From a virus, in IMG/VR virus record IMGVR_UViG_3300032242_001644, positions 22,413 to 86,412 of that record: a stretch of 64,000 bases of DNA; one strand, given 5' to 3'. The position numbers and the translations under genes are program-made. The notes below the pieces were generated by a model, which had not been told where the DNA came from, searched no databases, and was given only the letters and a program-made list of their open reading frames with translations. Numbering within the stretch: the first letter of the stretch is position 1; every line of letters starts with the position of its first letter. This document shows, piece after piece, positions 23,190 through 31,724 of the stretch.

Positions 23190-24593
23190 TTATAAATCAT
23201 TAAATGGTTTTGTATCATACATCAATGGTACAATACATGGGTAGTCTGTGCTGTTGTAATTACTACCAATAATTTGAGTAGCTTGAGTTCGTACTATATT
23301 TGCTCTTGCAGCATCAGCAGTTGTATTCATTAACCAATCACTGGCTATATGTTGAAAATAAAGTCCCGATCCGCCGTCTGCGTTCTCCCCATTTTGGCAC
23401 ATAAAATCGCTTTTGCCAATTGGCGTAAACTGATATCCTCGACTGTTAGGATGCTCAAAGTCATAGATGGTCTTGCCATCGCTCACACGTATCAATGCAC
23501 AATATACACCAGCTTGGTAATAGTAGCTGGCACAGTATGCGAGTACGTATCTACCATCAGAGCTAACCACAAATCTAATACCGTAATATACACCTTGGTC
23601 AATACCATAACTAGTTGTATTGCTTGAACTTATGATTCCACCTTCAGCTAGTCCAGTTGTCCCCCAACGATGTACCCAGAATCCGTAACTAGGAATCATC
23701 TGTACAAACACAATTTTACCGTTGTCGCACATAACCGGAACACCTCGGTAGTTGTCTTCCGTTCCTCCACTGTTAGTTGGAACTCCGGTGCTTGCCGCAT
23801 ACGTAGTACTATAATTACCCACTGTATTAAAATATGTATAAAGATTACTCGAAGTGGCTTGAGTAAATGCTGCTGCTTGTTCTATTGTTCCGTAAAATTC
23901 TCTGTTTGAATATTGACTTAGACGAGGAACACTACTATAAACTACCGGTTTGTGAACATAGCTACCATTACTTTCAATAATGCATAACTGATTTGTTTTG
24001 GCATTGTAGCTAACACGGCCGTATCTAGTGTTAGCATATCCTGTATTTTTTGTAGTAACAGTGGCGTATCCTTCACCTACGTTGAATCGCTGCATGCCGT
24101 ACCAGGTTGCACTTCTTGGTCCAATAGAAATGCTGGTACCGTTATTAAAAATAGCATATACTTGGTCTGACTCATTAACAATTGTACCCACATCTCTAAA
24201 GGCTTGAGCACGGTATGATAATTCTGTACTCTGTCTAACAAGATCGCCAGCAAATCCCGAACCCATTGCATGACTCATGTTACCTAAAAATCCTGCACTC
24301 GGTGCACCTTGACTAAAACAATCACTGGTGCTACCTGGCAAGCCAGCAGTGTATGCATATCTGCTGGCATAGTATCCGTCACTACTAATTGCGCCTGTAC
24401 TGGTCATCTGTGCTCCGCCACCACCTCGATTAGTGTTGGTAATCATAAATCTGCCTATGCAATTATAATTATGATCGTATATAGAATAGCCCCCATAACT
24501 GCCGCCGTTATTAGACCAAACTGCAAAAGCAGCCTGTAAGTATGCATTGCTTGGTGTATAATTTGTTAGTGTATTGCCCAGTAAAGTTGGCAT
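23190..24593 (-). CDS. Probable receptor-binding surface protein (paralog A)
   Basis: A 467-residue protein closely related to the next gene upstream. Shared landmarks run along the whole length: WSNNGG..GG.S.YDHN..C.GRFM at residues about 25-55, then GRVSYNAKTNQLCIIE, YRGVPVMCDNGKIVFVQMIP, VSSDGRYVLAYCASYYY and a PIGKSDF block. The regular VSSDGRYVL / VRVSDGKTIYD pattern suggests a beta-propeller or blade-like sandwich. It is rich in Tyr, Asn and Gly. No enzyme motif is visible. Being part of a tandem duplicate between fibre genes suggests a host-range protein with two alternative or cooperating specificities. Confidence 0.75.
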   Translation of the reverse strand: MPTLLGNTLTNYTPSNAYLQAAFAVWSNNGGSYGGYSIYDHNYNCIGRFMITNTNRGGGGAQMTSTGAISSDGYYASRYAYTAGLPGSTSDCFSQGAPSAGFLGNMSHAMGSGFAGDLVRQSTELSYRAQAFRDVGTIVNESDQVYAIFNNGTSISIGPRSATWYGMQRFNVGEGYATVTTKNTGYANTRYGRVSYNAKTNQLCIIESNGSYVHKPVVYSSVPRLSQYSNREFYGTIEQAAAFTQATSSNLYTYFNTVGNYSTTYAASTGVPTNSGGTEDNYRGVPVMCDNGKIVFVQMIPSYGFWVHRWGTTGLAEGGIISSSNTTSYGIDQGVYYGIRFVVSSDGRYVLAYCASYYYQAGVYCALIRVSDGKTIYDFEHPNSRGYQFTPIGKSDFMCQNGENADGGSGLYFQHIASDWLMNTTADAARANIVRTQATQIIGSNYNSTDYPCIVPLMYDTKPFNDL

Positions 24594-24615
24594 TTATTGA
24601 TTCCTTGAATTTATA

Positions 24616-26025
24616 TTATGCATTAACATTGAACAATGCAGTGTCATACTGTACAGATGTAAACATTGGATAATCTGTTGAGTAAAAATTAGATTGCATA
24701 AATCCAGGAACATAACTTCTGCACATGTTTGTCTGAGCAAGATCTGCGTTTTCATTCATCAATGCATCACTCAAAATACTTTGATGATGTATTCCAGCAC
24801 TGCTGTCAGCGTTGACGTTTTGCAACATCACAAAATCACTCTTGCCTATGGGAGTATAAAAAAATCCGTAACTTGTATCGTTATTTTCATCCCATATAGT
24901 TTTGCCGTCACTTACTCGTACCAAGAACACTTTGGTTCCTGCGCCGTAATAATAGTAAGGACAATGCACTAATACATATCTGCCATCCGATGATACTTGA
25001 TGTCTAATACCGTATCGTAAACCCTGTGCTACTCCCTGAGTGGTAGTAAGTGATCTATTGATTAATGCTCCAGTGTGTGTGCCGTCTGAATTCCACCGAC
25101 TCATCCAAATACGATTGTTTGGAATCATCTGTATCCAAACAATTTTATCGTTATCACACATAACTGGAATACCTCGATAATTGTCTTCTCCACTATCATT
25201 GGCAGGTTTGCCAGTGGCTGCTGCATATGTTGTAACATAATTATTAGAGTTATTAAAAAATGTATACAATGGCCCACTAGTACCAGCAGCGTATGCGGTA
25301 GTCTGCTCCGTAACTCCCCTAAACAGTGACGGTGCATAATATCTCAAGCTAGGTACAGAACTATATACTGTAGGTCGAGCACCGTAAGAATCATTAACTT
25401 CTATAATACAAACTTTTTTAGTTTTTGCATTGTAACTGATGCGGCCTTGAATACTATTCATGTTATACCCGCTTTGTTTAGCAGTAATTGTAGTATAATT
25501 CTGAGTGTTAACAACTCGCTGATGCACATACCAATTCATACTGCGTTGACCAATACGAAGGTATCCGCTGGTTGACATAAAGATTGCATAGTCTTGATTT
25601 GTTTCGTTTACAATAACTCCGCTTTCTGCAAGGCCGGCAGCACGATTTTCATATCCTGATGATCCCATAATGTCTCCAGCACCATTTGATCCCATGGTGA
25701 ATCCAATTGACAATAAGCAGTTGCCAAGGTAACCGTTATATTGAGGCTGTCCGTAGGTTGCATTAGCTGCCGGAACATCAGCTGATGTTTGTGTGTATGC
25801 ACTGCCAGCATATGTATCAGTAAATTCGTTCGCGCCAGTAGACGACATTGCGCCGCCACCGTTAACGTTGCTGTTATTCAACATAAATCGGCCCATGCAG
25901 TGGAAGTTGTGATCATATACGGACCAACCACCTTGGCTACCATTGTTGCTCCAGCAGGCAAATGCAGGCTGCTTATATGCCTGGCCCGGAACATTTCCGC
26001 CTACAAAATTAGATAATAATGCCAT
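24616..26025 (-). CDS. Probable receptor-binding surface protein (paralog B)
   Basis: A 469-residue tandem paralog of the preceding entry. It shares the WSNNG / YDHNFHCMGRFM start, GRISYNAKTKKVCIIEV, YRGIPVMCDNDKIVWIQMIP, VSSDGRYVLVHCPYYYYG and SDALMNENADLAQTN near the C-terminus. Divergence is highest in the first third (residues about 55-130) and the last 40 residues, where a binding surface would be expected to vary. The start has an AAGGGAAA ribosome binding site. Both copies have kept intact reading frames, so both are probably used. An alternative reading is that they are subunits of one hetero-oligomer. Confidence 0.75.
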   Translation of the reverse strand: MALLSNFVGGNVPGQAYKQPAFACWSNNGSQGGWSVYDHNFHCMGRFMLNNSNVNGGGAMSSTGANEFTDTYAGSAYTQTSADVPAANATYGQPQYNGYLGNCLLSIGFTMGSNGAGDIMGSSGYENRAAGLAESGVIVNETNQDYAIFMSTSGYLRIGQRSMNWYVHQRVVNTQNYTTITAKQSGYNMNSIQGRISYNAKTKKVCIIEVNDSYGARPTVYSSVPSLRYYAPSLFRGVTEQTTAYAAGTSGPLYTFFNNSNNYVTTYAAATGKPANDSGEDNYRGIPVMCDNDKIVWIQMIPNNRIWMSRWNSDGTHTGALINRSLTTTQGVAQGLRYGIRHQVSSDGRYVLVHCPYYYYGAGTKVFLVRVSDGKTIWDENNDTSYGFFYTPIGKSDFVMLQNVNADSSAGIHHQSILSDALMNENADLAQTNMCRSYVPGFMQSNFYSTDYPMFTSVQYDTALFNVNA

Positions 26026-26034
26026 TTATTTCCC

Positions 26035-27831
26035 TTATACTAGTTTCCAACCGTAAGTTGCACCCGAATAAACCAGTGCTACACTTACATTTTTTATGTT
26101 TAAAATTAAATCTTCTGCTAGTCCCATGATCAAACTAGAGTTCCTTGCAACGGTTAAATTGTTACGATCAAATGTTCCAGCTAGATCAGCAATATACACA
26201 ATTGCATTTGTTGCAGGAGACGCTGGTAACGCTATTGTAAAAGGTGCCGTTGCAGTATTGGCAAAATATTTTGTACCTGCTGTTGCAGTTATTGCTGTTG
26301 CAATGGTAGTCCAAGCGCCGCCGCCGGAGGCATCAACATAGGCTTTTGTTGCCGCGTCTGAATCAGCAGAAGGAGTTGCAAGGCTTGTAATTTTAAAATT
26401 ATTCATATTAACATTGCCACCAAAACTGCCTGTTCCACTTGCACTCAATGTGGTAAATGCGCCGGCAGACGGTGTTGCAATGCCTATGGGTAAATTTATA
26501 GAGCCTGTTGCTGAATTAATTGCAGTAAGTAGTGCATCAGTTGATATAGATCCAGACAGGCCAGCAAATGAAGTAACTCCGGTATTTGTTATTAACAAAT
26601 TATCACCGTATGTAGCATGATTGTCTTCTACAACAACACTAACACCCGTACCTGATCTAAATTTAAAAGAACTAGTTGCAGTGTTTGCTGCGGTACTAGC
26701 ACCAAAACTATCTGTAAAACCCGAATAAGCATTTACAGTAGAATTTGTTGAAATGGTTATTCTTCCGTTGGCTACTGAAGTAACAATTCCTGTTCCGCCT
26801 GCTATACGCAGATTAAACCCTGTAAGAGATAGTTCGTCATCAGTTGTAAGTGTTGGCGCTCTGCCAGTTACAGTTAGCTGATTGGTTGCCGGATTTGTGG
26901 TCAGTGTTATGCCAGTTCCGCCTACAAGATTTAATACAGATGAGTTTGAAACACTAGTATTCAACGCAGTTTGTCCTGTTACTGCAACAGAATTAAACGC
27001 TTGATTGGCAAATGTAACTTGTTTGTTTATAGCATCAGTTGTTATTAGGATACCGTTGTTGCCTATTAGTCGAATCGTATCTCCGGGTAATGTTGCTTTA
27101 ACAGTGAGCTGACCAGGTGCTTCAATTGATTTAAAATTTTGTGTTGATTGAATAATACTGATAGTATTTGCCGGCTCCGATGGCATTGTGGTAAACACTA
27201 GCTGTTGAAGAGTTGCTGCACTAACCGAGGCAGCAGTTACCCAACCAATTACTAAAATACCAGTTGATGAATTCCAAGAAGTGACTGTGGATATCGACGG
27301 CAAGTTGCTATTTGAAACTAGTTGGCCTATTAAGATAGTTCCAGTTAATTTGTCTAATGGCACAGTTATAGTCAATGCAGTAACATTGGTCACCGCGGAC
27401 CACGATGTACTATTAGCAGTTGCTGGCGCATTTAATGGCACCAGTGCTATGGTTGATCTGGCATAATTACCAAAGAAGCTGACAATACTGCCTTGCACTT
27501 CTAAACTTGCTGGTTCAACAATTAACTGGGCGTAAGAGTTTGTGGCATCTGATCTAATGTTTATCAGCGGTCGGGTTAAATTAGTTCTACCATAGATTGT
27601 TATGGCTGTTTGTCCCGGCATTGCTACCAATGTAGCATGAATAGTTTCTCTTTCGTTTTTTCCAAACTCTACATTAATGATATATTCGACAGATACAAAA
27701 TCACCCACGGGCCAACGATCAATTGCTGTACTAGTATAAATTGCCACACCGGTACTGTGATATGCTAGATTCGTACCTCTATTCAGTACTAATGTTGAAT
27801 TTGTACCTTTTGTAAAAAATGATGTTGACAT
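26035..27831 (-). CDS. Tail fibre protein with KAYVD shaft motif
   Basis: A 598-residue fibre. The C-terminal third carries the widespread phage fibre motif ITSLATPSADSDAATKAYVDA (as pieces, near residues 482-502), followed by a ~95-residue beta-rich tip (KYFANTATAPFTIALP ... YGWKLV). Upstream are long Thr/Ser/Asn-rich beta stretches with repeated LxLxGGTGIxxT units (LNLVGGTGITLTTNP, LRIAGGTGIVTSV), and one GAFTTLSASGTG unit also found in other fibres. The N-terminal ~100 residues probably form the attachment domain. It has a good late promoter and an AAGGATC ribosome binding site. It is the first gene of the 16-28 kb fibre operon. Confidence 0.85.
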   Translation of the reverse strand: MSTSFFTKGTNSTLVLNRGTNLAYHSTGVAIYTSTAIDRWPVGDFVSVEYIINVEFGKNERETIHATLVAMPGQTAITIYGRTNLTRPLINIRSDATNSYAQLIVEPASLEVQGSIVSFFGNYARSTIALVPLNAPATANSTSWSAVTNVTALTITVPLDKLTGTILIGQLVSNSNLPSISTVTSWNSSTGILVIGWVTAASVSAATLQQLVFTTMPSEPANTISIIQSTQNFKSIEAPGQLTVKATLPGDTIRLIGNNGILITTDAINKQVTFANQAFNSVAVTGQTALNTSVSNSSVLNLVGGTGITLTTNPATNQLTVTGRAPTLTTDDELSLTGFNLRIAGGTGIVTSVANGRITISTNSTVNAYSGFTDSFGASTAANTATSSFKFRSGTGVSVVVEDNHATYGDNLLITNTGVTSFAGLSGSISTDALLTAINSATGSINLPIGIATPSAGAFTTLSASGTGSFGGNVNMNNFKITSLATPSADSDAATKAYVDASGGGAWTTIATAITATAGTKYFANTATAPFTIALPASPATNAIVYIADLAGTFDRNNLTVARNSSLIMGLAEDLILNIKNVSVALVYSGATYGWKLV

Positions 27832-27847
27832 TTATGATCCTTTTTAG

Positions 27848-27855
27848 TATTTAGT
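27848..27855 (-). promoter_or_regulatory. Late-promoter-like octamer ACTAAATA
   Basis: The minus strand reads ACTAAATACTAAAAAGGATC before the ATG at 27831. The same CTAAATACTA core appears before other fibre genes. Confidence 0.55.
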
Positions 27856-27920
27856 TGAAAACTACCAGATCTATACTGCCTAACGATTTACACTGATAAT
27901 TAAAATAAGAAGAGGTTTAT

Positions 27921-28448
27921 ATGAATAGATACACGTATGCTTTAAAATCCACAGGTCAGAATACCGGTACAATTATTGGTCTTTTTCCATGGGGCACCAT
28001 TGTTGATCCAGCAACTACAGATCACAAGAAAAGCCAAATAAGTTTTCACGAACACGGTGTTGACTTTTTACGACAGCTAGCCGGAAAGAATATTTCGGTT
28101 GTGTTATTTCTAAATCAATTTAAACCCTACATGTTACCCATGGACGATTTAAAGAATTTTGCAGATTCTGTAGAGCAGTTTGTTCGAGATCAAGGCGTGG
28201 CTGTACTTGGCATGTATTGGTGCCCTGGCATTGAAAAGAAAGACCCGTTTGTTGTACCAAATCCCGGAATGTTTGTTCGTGTTACTGAAAATCTTGGAAT
28301 TGATTGGAATAAGATCCCAGTGTTATCTGGCAGTGAAGTTGACTTATCTGCTGCTACTAAAGTTAAGGCAACACCTATTATGATAGGCTCTAAACACAAC
28401 AAATATACTAGTTATTCCAATCTTGCTGATTGGATTTCTAGCATATAA
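27921..28448 (+). CDS. HAD/GmhB-like protein with degenerate active site
   Basis: A 175-residue protein with the layout of the HisB-N/GmhB HAD phosphatases (heptose bisphosphate phosphatase group). The motifs in order: motif I equivalent LFPWGT (21-26) where LDRDGT is expected; motif II equivalent LNQ (64-66) for TNQ; MYWCP (98-102), like the family's YYCP; VPNPGM (112-117) for KPHPGM; and SGSEVDLSAA (136-145) for GD...D..AA. The nucleophile pair DxD is gone, and the lysine and GD are changed, so phosphatase activity is unlikely. It is on the plus strand with an AAGAAGAGG site, divergent from a fibre gene. Its last 37 bases overlap the end of the convergent SGNH gene. It may be a sugar-binding pseudoenzyme tied to the neighbouring glycosyl cassette. 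Confidence 0.7.
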   Translation: MNRYTYALKSTGQNTGTIIGLFPWGTIVDPATTDHKKSQISFHEHGVDFLRQLAGKNISVVLFLNQFKPYMLPMDDLKNFADSVEQFVRDQGVAVLGMYWCPGIEKKDPFVVPNPGMFVRVTENLGIDWNKIPVLSGSEVDLSAATKVKATPIMIGSKHNKYTSYSNLADWISSI

Positions 28449-29188
28449 TTATATAATATATTAGCCCATTTTTCGTGCTGTTCAGCCGTGGGGTGTCTTG
28501 GAACAATATTAAATATATTGTCTCTAGGAAAATGACATGATGCCGGCCAAAATGCTGACGATCTGTCAAATGGTCGATAATATTCTTTTCCAATTAGTCC
28601 GCTAATATCCTGAGAGTGCGGTGGTAAAATATCAAAATTTAATTCATCAATTCCGTTAAACTGCAATATTTTAATTCCTAAGGAATTTGCTACACTAGTC
28701 AATGCTACACTATAGTTAACTAATAATTCTAGTTGATAAAAATCGTGTGTCCAATGTCTAAAAAAGTAATCAGCAAGATGCGGGAATTTATTTTGAATGT
28801 TTTTGTCTGATACCTCCATCGGAGTAAAACTATGGTAAGGTCCCGGTTCTTGCCCTGGGTGGTATTTTTGGCGATAAAGAGATCGTATATTAATTTCATA
28901 TGGGTTAACGATCTCGAGTCTAGCTGGCCCCGACCACTGTATTACAACCATACCGTCAGTTCCGTAGTTAGCAGCATGTGAAGCCATTTCTTCCATTGCT
29001 ATTCGAAATATACTTCCATTACTTCTACCCGGCCACCCTCGATTGGTTAATTGACTGACATTGAGTAGTTTACCTAGATGGGCAGGCCATGCTAGAGTTT
29101 TATCTTCGAGGAGGCTTTCCCCAAATTGTGTAATTTCACTACCCCAAGTTAAACTACATCCGACTGCTAGTAACCAATCGGTTTTCAT
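28412..29188 (-). CDS. SGNH/GDSL-type hydrolase-like protein
   Basis: A 258-residue protein with the SGNH esterase pattern: block I GCSLTWG (residues 10-16, nucleophile Ser12), block II around GWPGRSNGSI (about 51-60), and a C-terminal HPTAEQH segment (about 231-237) placed where the catalytic Asp/His block lies. Such enzymes remove or transfer acyl groups on sugars or act on lipids. It is the last gene of a four-gene minus-strand operon, and its ATG overlaps the TGA of the oxygenase gene (ATGA). No signal peptide is visible, so it would act inside the cell or on virion components. Its 3' end overlaps the convergent HAD-like gene. Confidence 0.8.
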   Translation of the reverse strand: MKTDWLLAVGCSLTWGSEITQFGESLLEDKTLAWPAHLGKLLNVSQLTNRGWPGRSNGSIFRIAMEEMASHAANYGTDGMVVIQWSGPARLEIVNPYEINIRSLYRQKYHPGQEPGPYHSFTPMEVSDKNIQNKFPHLADYFFRHWTHDFYQLELLVNYSVALTSVANSLGIKILQFNGIDELNFDILPPHSQDISGLIGKEYYRPFDRSSAFWPASCHFPRDNIFNIVPRHPTAEQHEKWANILYNYMLEIQSARLE

Positions 29189-29934
29189 ACAGCAGTTAAC
29201 GATCTGTTGTTTAGGTACATTTCAATTCCTTCCATTGTTGCAGGATCATCAAACAAACAATGAGGTCTCCACGGATTTGATACTGTATTTTCTTCAGTAG
29301 ATAAATCAAATGCAATGCTTATTCGTAATTCGTTACCTTTGTATACTGAACTTTCGTGAGGCACATAGCTAGGAAACATAATAAGATTTCCCTTAGTTGT
29401 AGGAAATACATCAGTTTGATCTATCCGGATAGGATTAATAAGTTTTAAACTTGTAGGTGCAGACGTTGGGTAATAAGTTCCACTTATATATGTATGTGCA
29501 TCAGCCATGTGGTGATGGAGACTGATCCATTGTCCGTCTCTTAACACATTTGCCCATCCATGTATATATGTTTTAATACGGGGGTATTTTAGTTCTTTAA
29601 GAAATAAAAGATAATGTTTCCTGACTATATGAAATAATTTAGTTAACTCAGGTGTCATTTCGAATCTTTCCAAATGCTCACCCCCTTGCACCGATTTGTC
29701 CCAAAAAATACTGTGTTGTTTCCAGTGTTGTGTCCACGGATACGGATCATTACTTCCCTTAGGGACTTCACTTACTAGTTCTTCTTTTGAAATATGTTCT
29801 TCAAATTTTAAAATTTGTGTTACTAGTTTATTGTAAAAATCGTCAGATCCTTCCGACCCTTTATATAACGGTATTTTTAAATTTGGTGCAAACTTAGTTA
29901 ACGGAGTTTCGGAATTAAACCAAATTAGTCCCAT
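29185..29934 (-). CDS. 2OG-Fe(II) oxygenase
   Basis: A 249-residue 2-oxoglutarate/iron(II) oxygenase of the type annotated TIGR02466 / 2OG-FeII_Oxy_5, common in marine T4-like phages. The core reads SLHHHMADAHTYISGTYY (residues 138-155, with the HxH/D iron ligands), then NLIMFPSYVPHESS (193-206, distal His203) and ELRISIAFD (212-220, Arg214 for 2-oxoglutarate). The ligands look complete, so it should be active, probably as a hydroxylase. The substrate is unknown. It lies 11 bases downstream of the carbamoyltransferase and overlaps the SGNH gene by four bases, so it is clearly co-expressed with them. Confidence 0.87.
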   Translation of the reverse strand: MGLIWFNSETPLTKFAPNLKIPLYKGSEGSDDFYNKLVTQILKFEEHISKEELVSEVPKGSNDPYPWTQHWKQHSIFWDKSVQGGEHLERFEMTPELTKLFHIVRKHYLLFLKELKYPRIKTYIHGWANVLRDGQWISLHHHMADAHTYISGTYYPTSAPTSLKLINPIRIDQTDVFPTTKGNLIMFPSYVPHESSVYKGNELRISIAFDLSTEENTVSNPWRPHCLFDDPATMEGIEMYLNNRSLTAV

Positions 29935-29945
29935 AATAATTTTCC

Positions 29946-31715
29946 TTATTCTTTTTCTGCGTTTAAATTGTGGGGAACAGTTATTAATTTTCCAATTTCT
30001 GGAAGATACAAATATGTTAAATCACTTTGTCTTAGGGTATGTAATGCATCATCAATAGTTTCAACTAGGGGATCACCGCCTAGATTAAAACTAGTATTGA
30101 ATAGAATAGGAACACCGGTAAGTTTATTAAACTCTTGAATTAGTGCGTAATAATTTTTGTTTTCTTCTTCAGTAACTGTCTGTATACGGCATGTTCCATC
30201 CACATGAATAATACTAGGAATTTTGTCTTCTACACCCGGCTGGCAATCAACAGCATACATCATAAATGGACTTGCATCCATACCTCGTAGATCAAACCAA
30301 TCATGTACAGCTTCTTTTAAAATTGTACCGGCAAAGGGTCGAAACCATTCACGGTGCTTAACTTCGTTAACAATATCTTTACCGTCCTTTACTCGTGGAT
30401 CAAATAGAATACTTCGATTACCTAATGCACGTGGACCAGCTTCGCTACCACCTTGATACATACAAACAATAGTTTCTTCACTGATTAATTTTGCAATATC
30501 GGCAATAGATGCATCGATAATAGATTCTCCATCTACTAAGTTAATATCATATTTTCCATTCTTTTCAAAATAGTTAGGTCCATGATATATTGTTTTTTGT
30601 GGATGACGAGTTAGATCGTTTGACAGTTCATAGTAGACAACTTTTGCAGCGCCAATACATGTACCACCGTCGTGTGCAATTGGTTCTACATATAGATTAA
30701 CACCGTCAGGTAAATGTTTTAAATATTCATAGTTGCCAACACAGTTTAATCCAAACCCTCCAGCGATAACAATATTTTTCTCCCCTGTGCGTTCTATTGC
30801 GTCTAATATTAAACGTACAATTTGTTGTTCGCATGCCTTTTGTACTGCATAGGCAAGATCCATTTTTGTTTCAATTGAATCGTTGTCTAGTGCAGGAAAT
30901 GCCACACGATCGATATGAGCACCGTTAGGATAGTTAGGTACAAATAAATTACGATTACTTAAATGTCTGCCTTCTTCTCCCATAAAAATTGTAGGGATCT
31001 TACTATTTTCTTTACCGTATGGCGCTAATCCCATTGCTTTTCCAGCTTCAATAAATGCAAAACCACAATAATCAGTCATTGCTTCGTAGCATTTTGTAAT
31101 ACCTGGATGATCTGTAAAAATTACATCATGTATATCTTCGGGTTTTCCTCGATTTTCATGGGGCACTTGATATTTTGCATAAGCCGGTTGAGGTCCACGA
31201 ACACCAATGTGTTTATAGTGAGTTCTAAAATTAGCAGGATAAGATGCTGAAAAAATAGTCTCTAATTCATATCCAATTACGCCGCTGTCACCTAAAGGAA
31301 TAAATGTTCCGGCACCGTCTACAATTAAACATGCTGCTGTTTCAAAACCACTATTATAGAATGCGCAGGCTGCATGCATTTCGTGGTGTATATGACCAAG
31401 ATCAATTACTTGGGGGTGTGTTTCGGTGTCAACTTTTTGTTCAATTAGGCCTAATTTTCTTGCAAGACCTGTGTATATATCGTCACCGGCCCAATCAAGT
31501 TTAGGTCCTTTGGATAGTGGGCTGGTATGCGCAACCACTAGATAATCTAACTTATCAGTATATTCTTTAATTTTCATCATGCCGGCTAATGGACTGCCGT
31601 CATATTTTTTTCGGCTAAGTCGTTCTTCTTCAATGTAAAAAACTAACTCACCGTCTTTAAGTAAACAAGTAGCACCGTTATGTCCTCTTGTGATTCCTGC
31701 AATCCATTGTGCCAT
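29946..31715 (-). CDS. Carbamoyltransferase (NodU/TobZ/HypF-type)
   Basis: A full-length 589-residue O-carbamoyltransferase. The N-terminal kinase-like domain begins AGITRGHNGATCLLKDG and contains EEERLSRKK and the metal-binding HIHHEMHAA (residues 109-117 approx.). The second half has AGGFGLNCVGNYEY, GGSEAGPRALGNRSILFDPR, EWFRPFAGTIL and FNTSFNLGGDP. All are family signatures of enzymes that use carbamoyl phosphate and ATP to carbamoylate hydroxyl groups of sugars or antibiotics. Every key block is present. It lies 9 bases after a glycosyltransferase and 11 before the oxygenase. A sugar on the virion, on host envelope glycan or on phage DNA is the likely target; the neighbourhood of adhesins favours a glycan. 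Confidence 0.95.
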   Translation of the reverse strand: MAQWIAGITRGHNGATCLLKDGELVFYIEEERLSRKKYDGSPLAGMMKIKEYTDKLDYLVVAHTSPLSKGPKLDWAGDDIYTGLARKLGLIEQKVDTETHPQVIDLGHIHHEMHAACAFYNSGFETAACLIVDGAGTFIPLGDSGVIGYELETIFSASYPANFRTHYKHIGVRGPQPAYAKYQVPHENRGKPEDIHDVIFTDHPGITKCYEAMTDYCGFAFIEAGKAMGLAPYGKENSKIPTIFMGEEGRHLSNRNLFVPNYPNGAHIDRVAFPALDNDSIETKMDLAYAVQKACEQQIVRLILDAIERTGEKNIVIAGGFGLNCVGNYEYLKHLPDGVNLYVEPIAHDGGTCIGAAKVVYYELSNDLTRHPQKTIYHGPNYFEKNGKYDINLVDGESIIDASIADIAKLISEETIVCMYQGGSEAGPRALGNRSILFDPRVKDGKDIVNEVKHREWFRPFAGTILKEAVHDWFDLRGMDASPFMMYAVDCQPGVEDKIPSIIHVDGTCRIQTVTEEENKNYYALIQEFNKLTGVPILFNTSFNLGGDPLVETIDDALHTLRQSDLTYLYLPEIGKLITVPHNLNAEKE

Positions 31716-31724
31716 TTTTAATCC

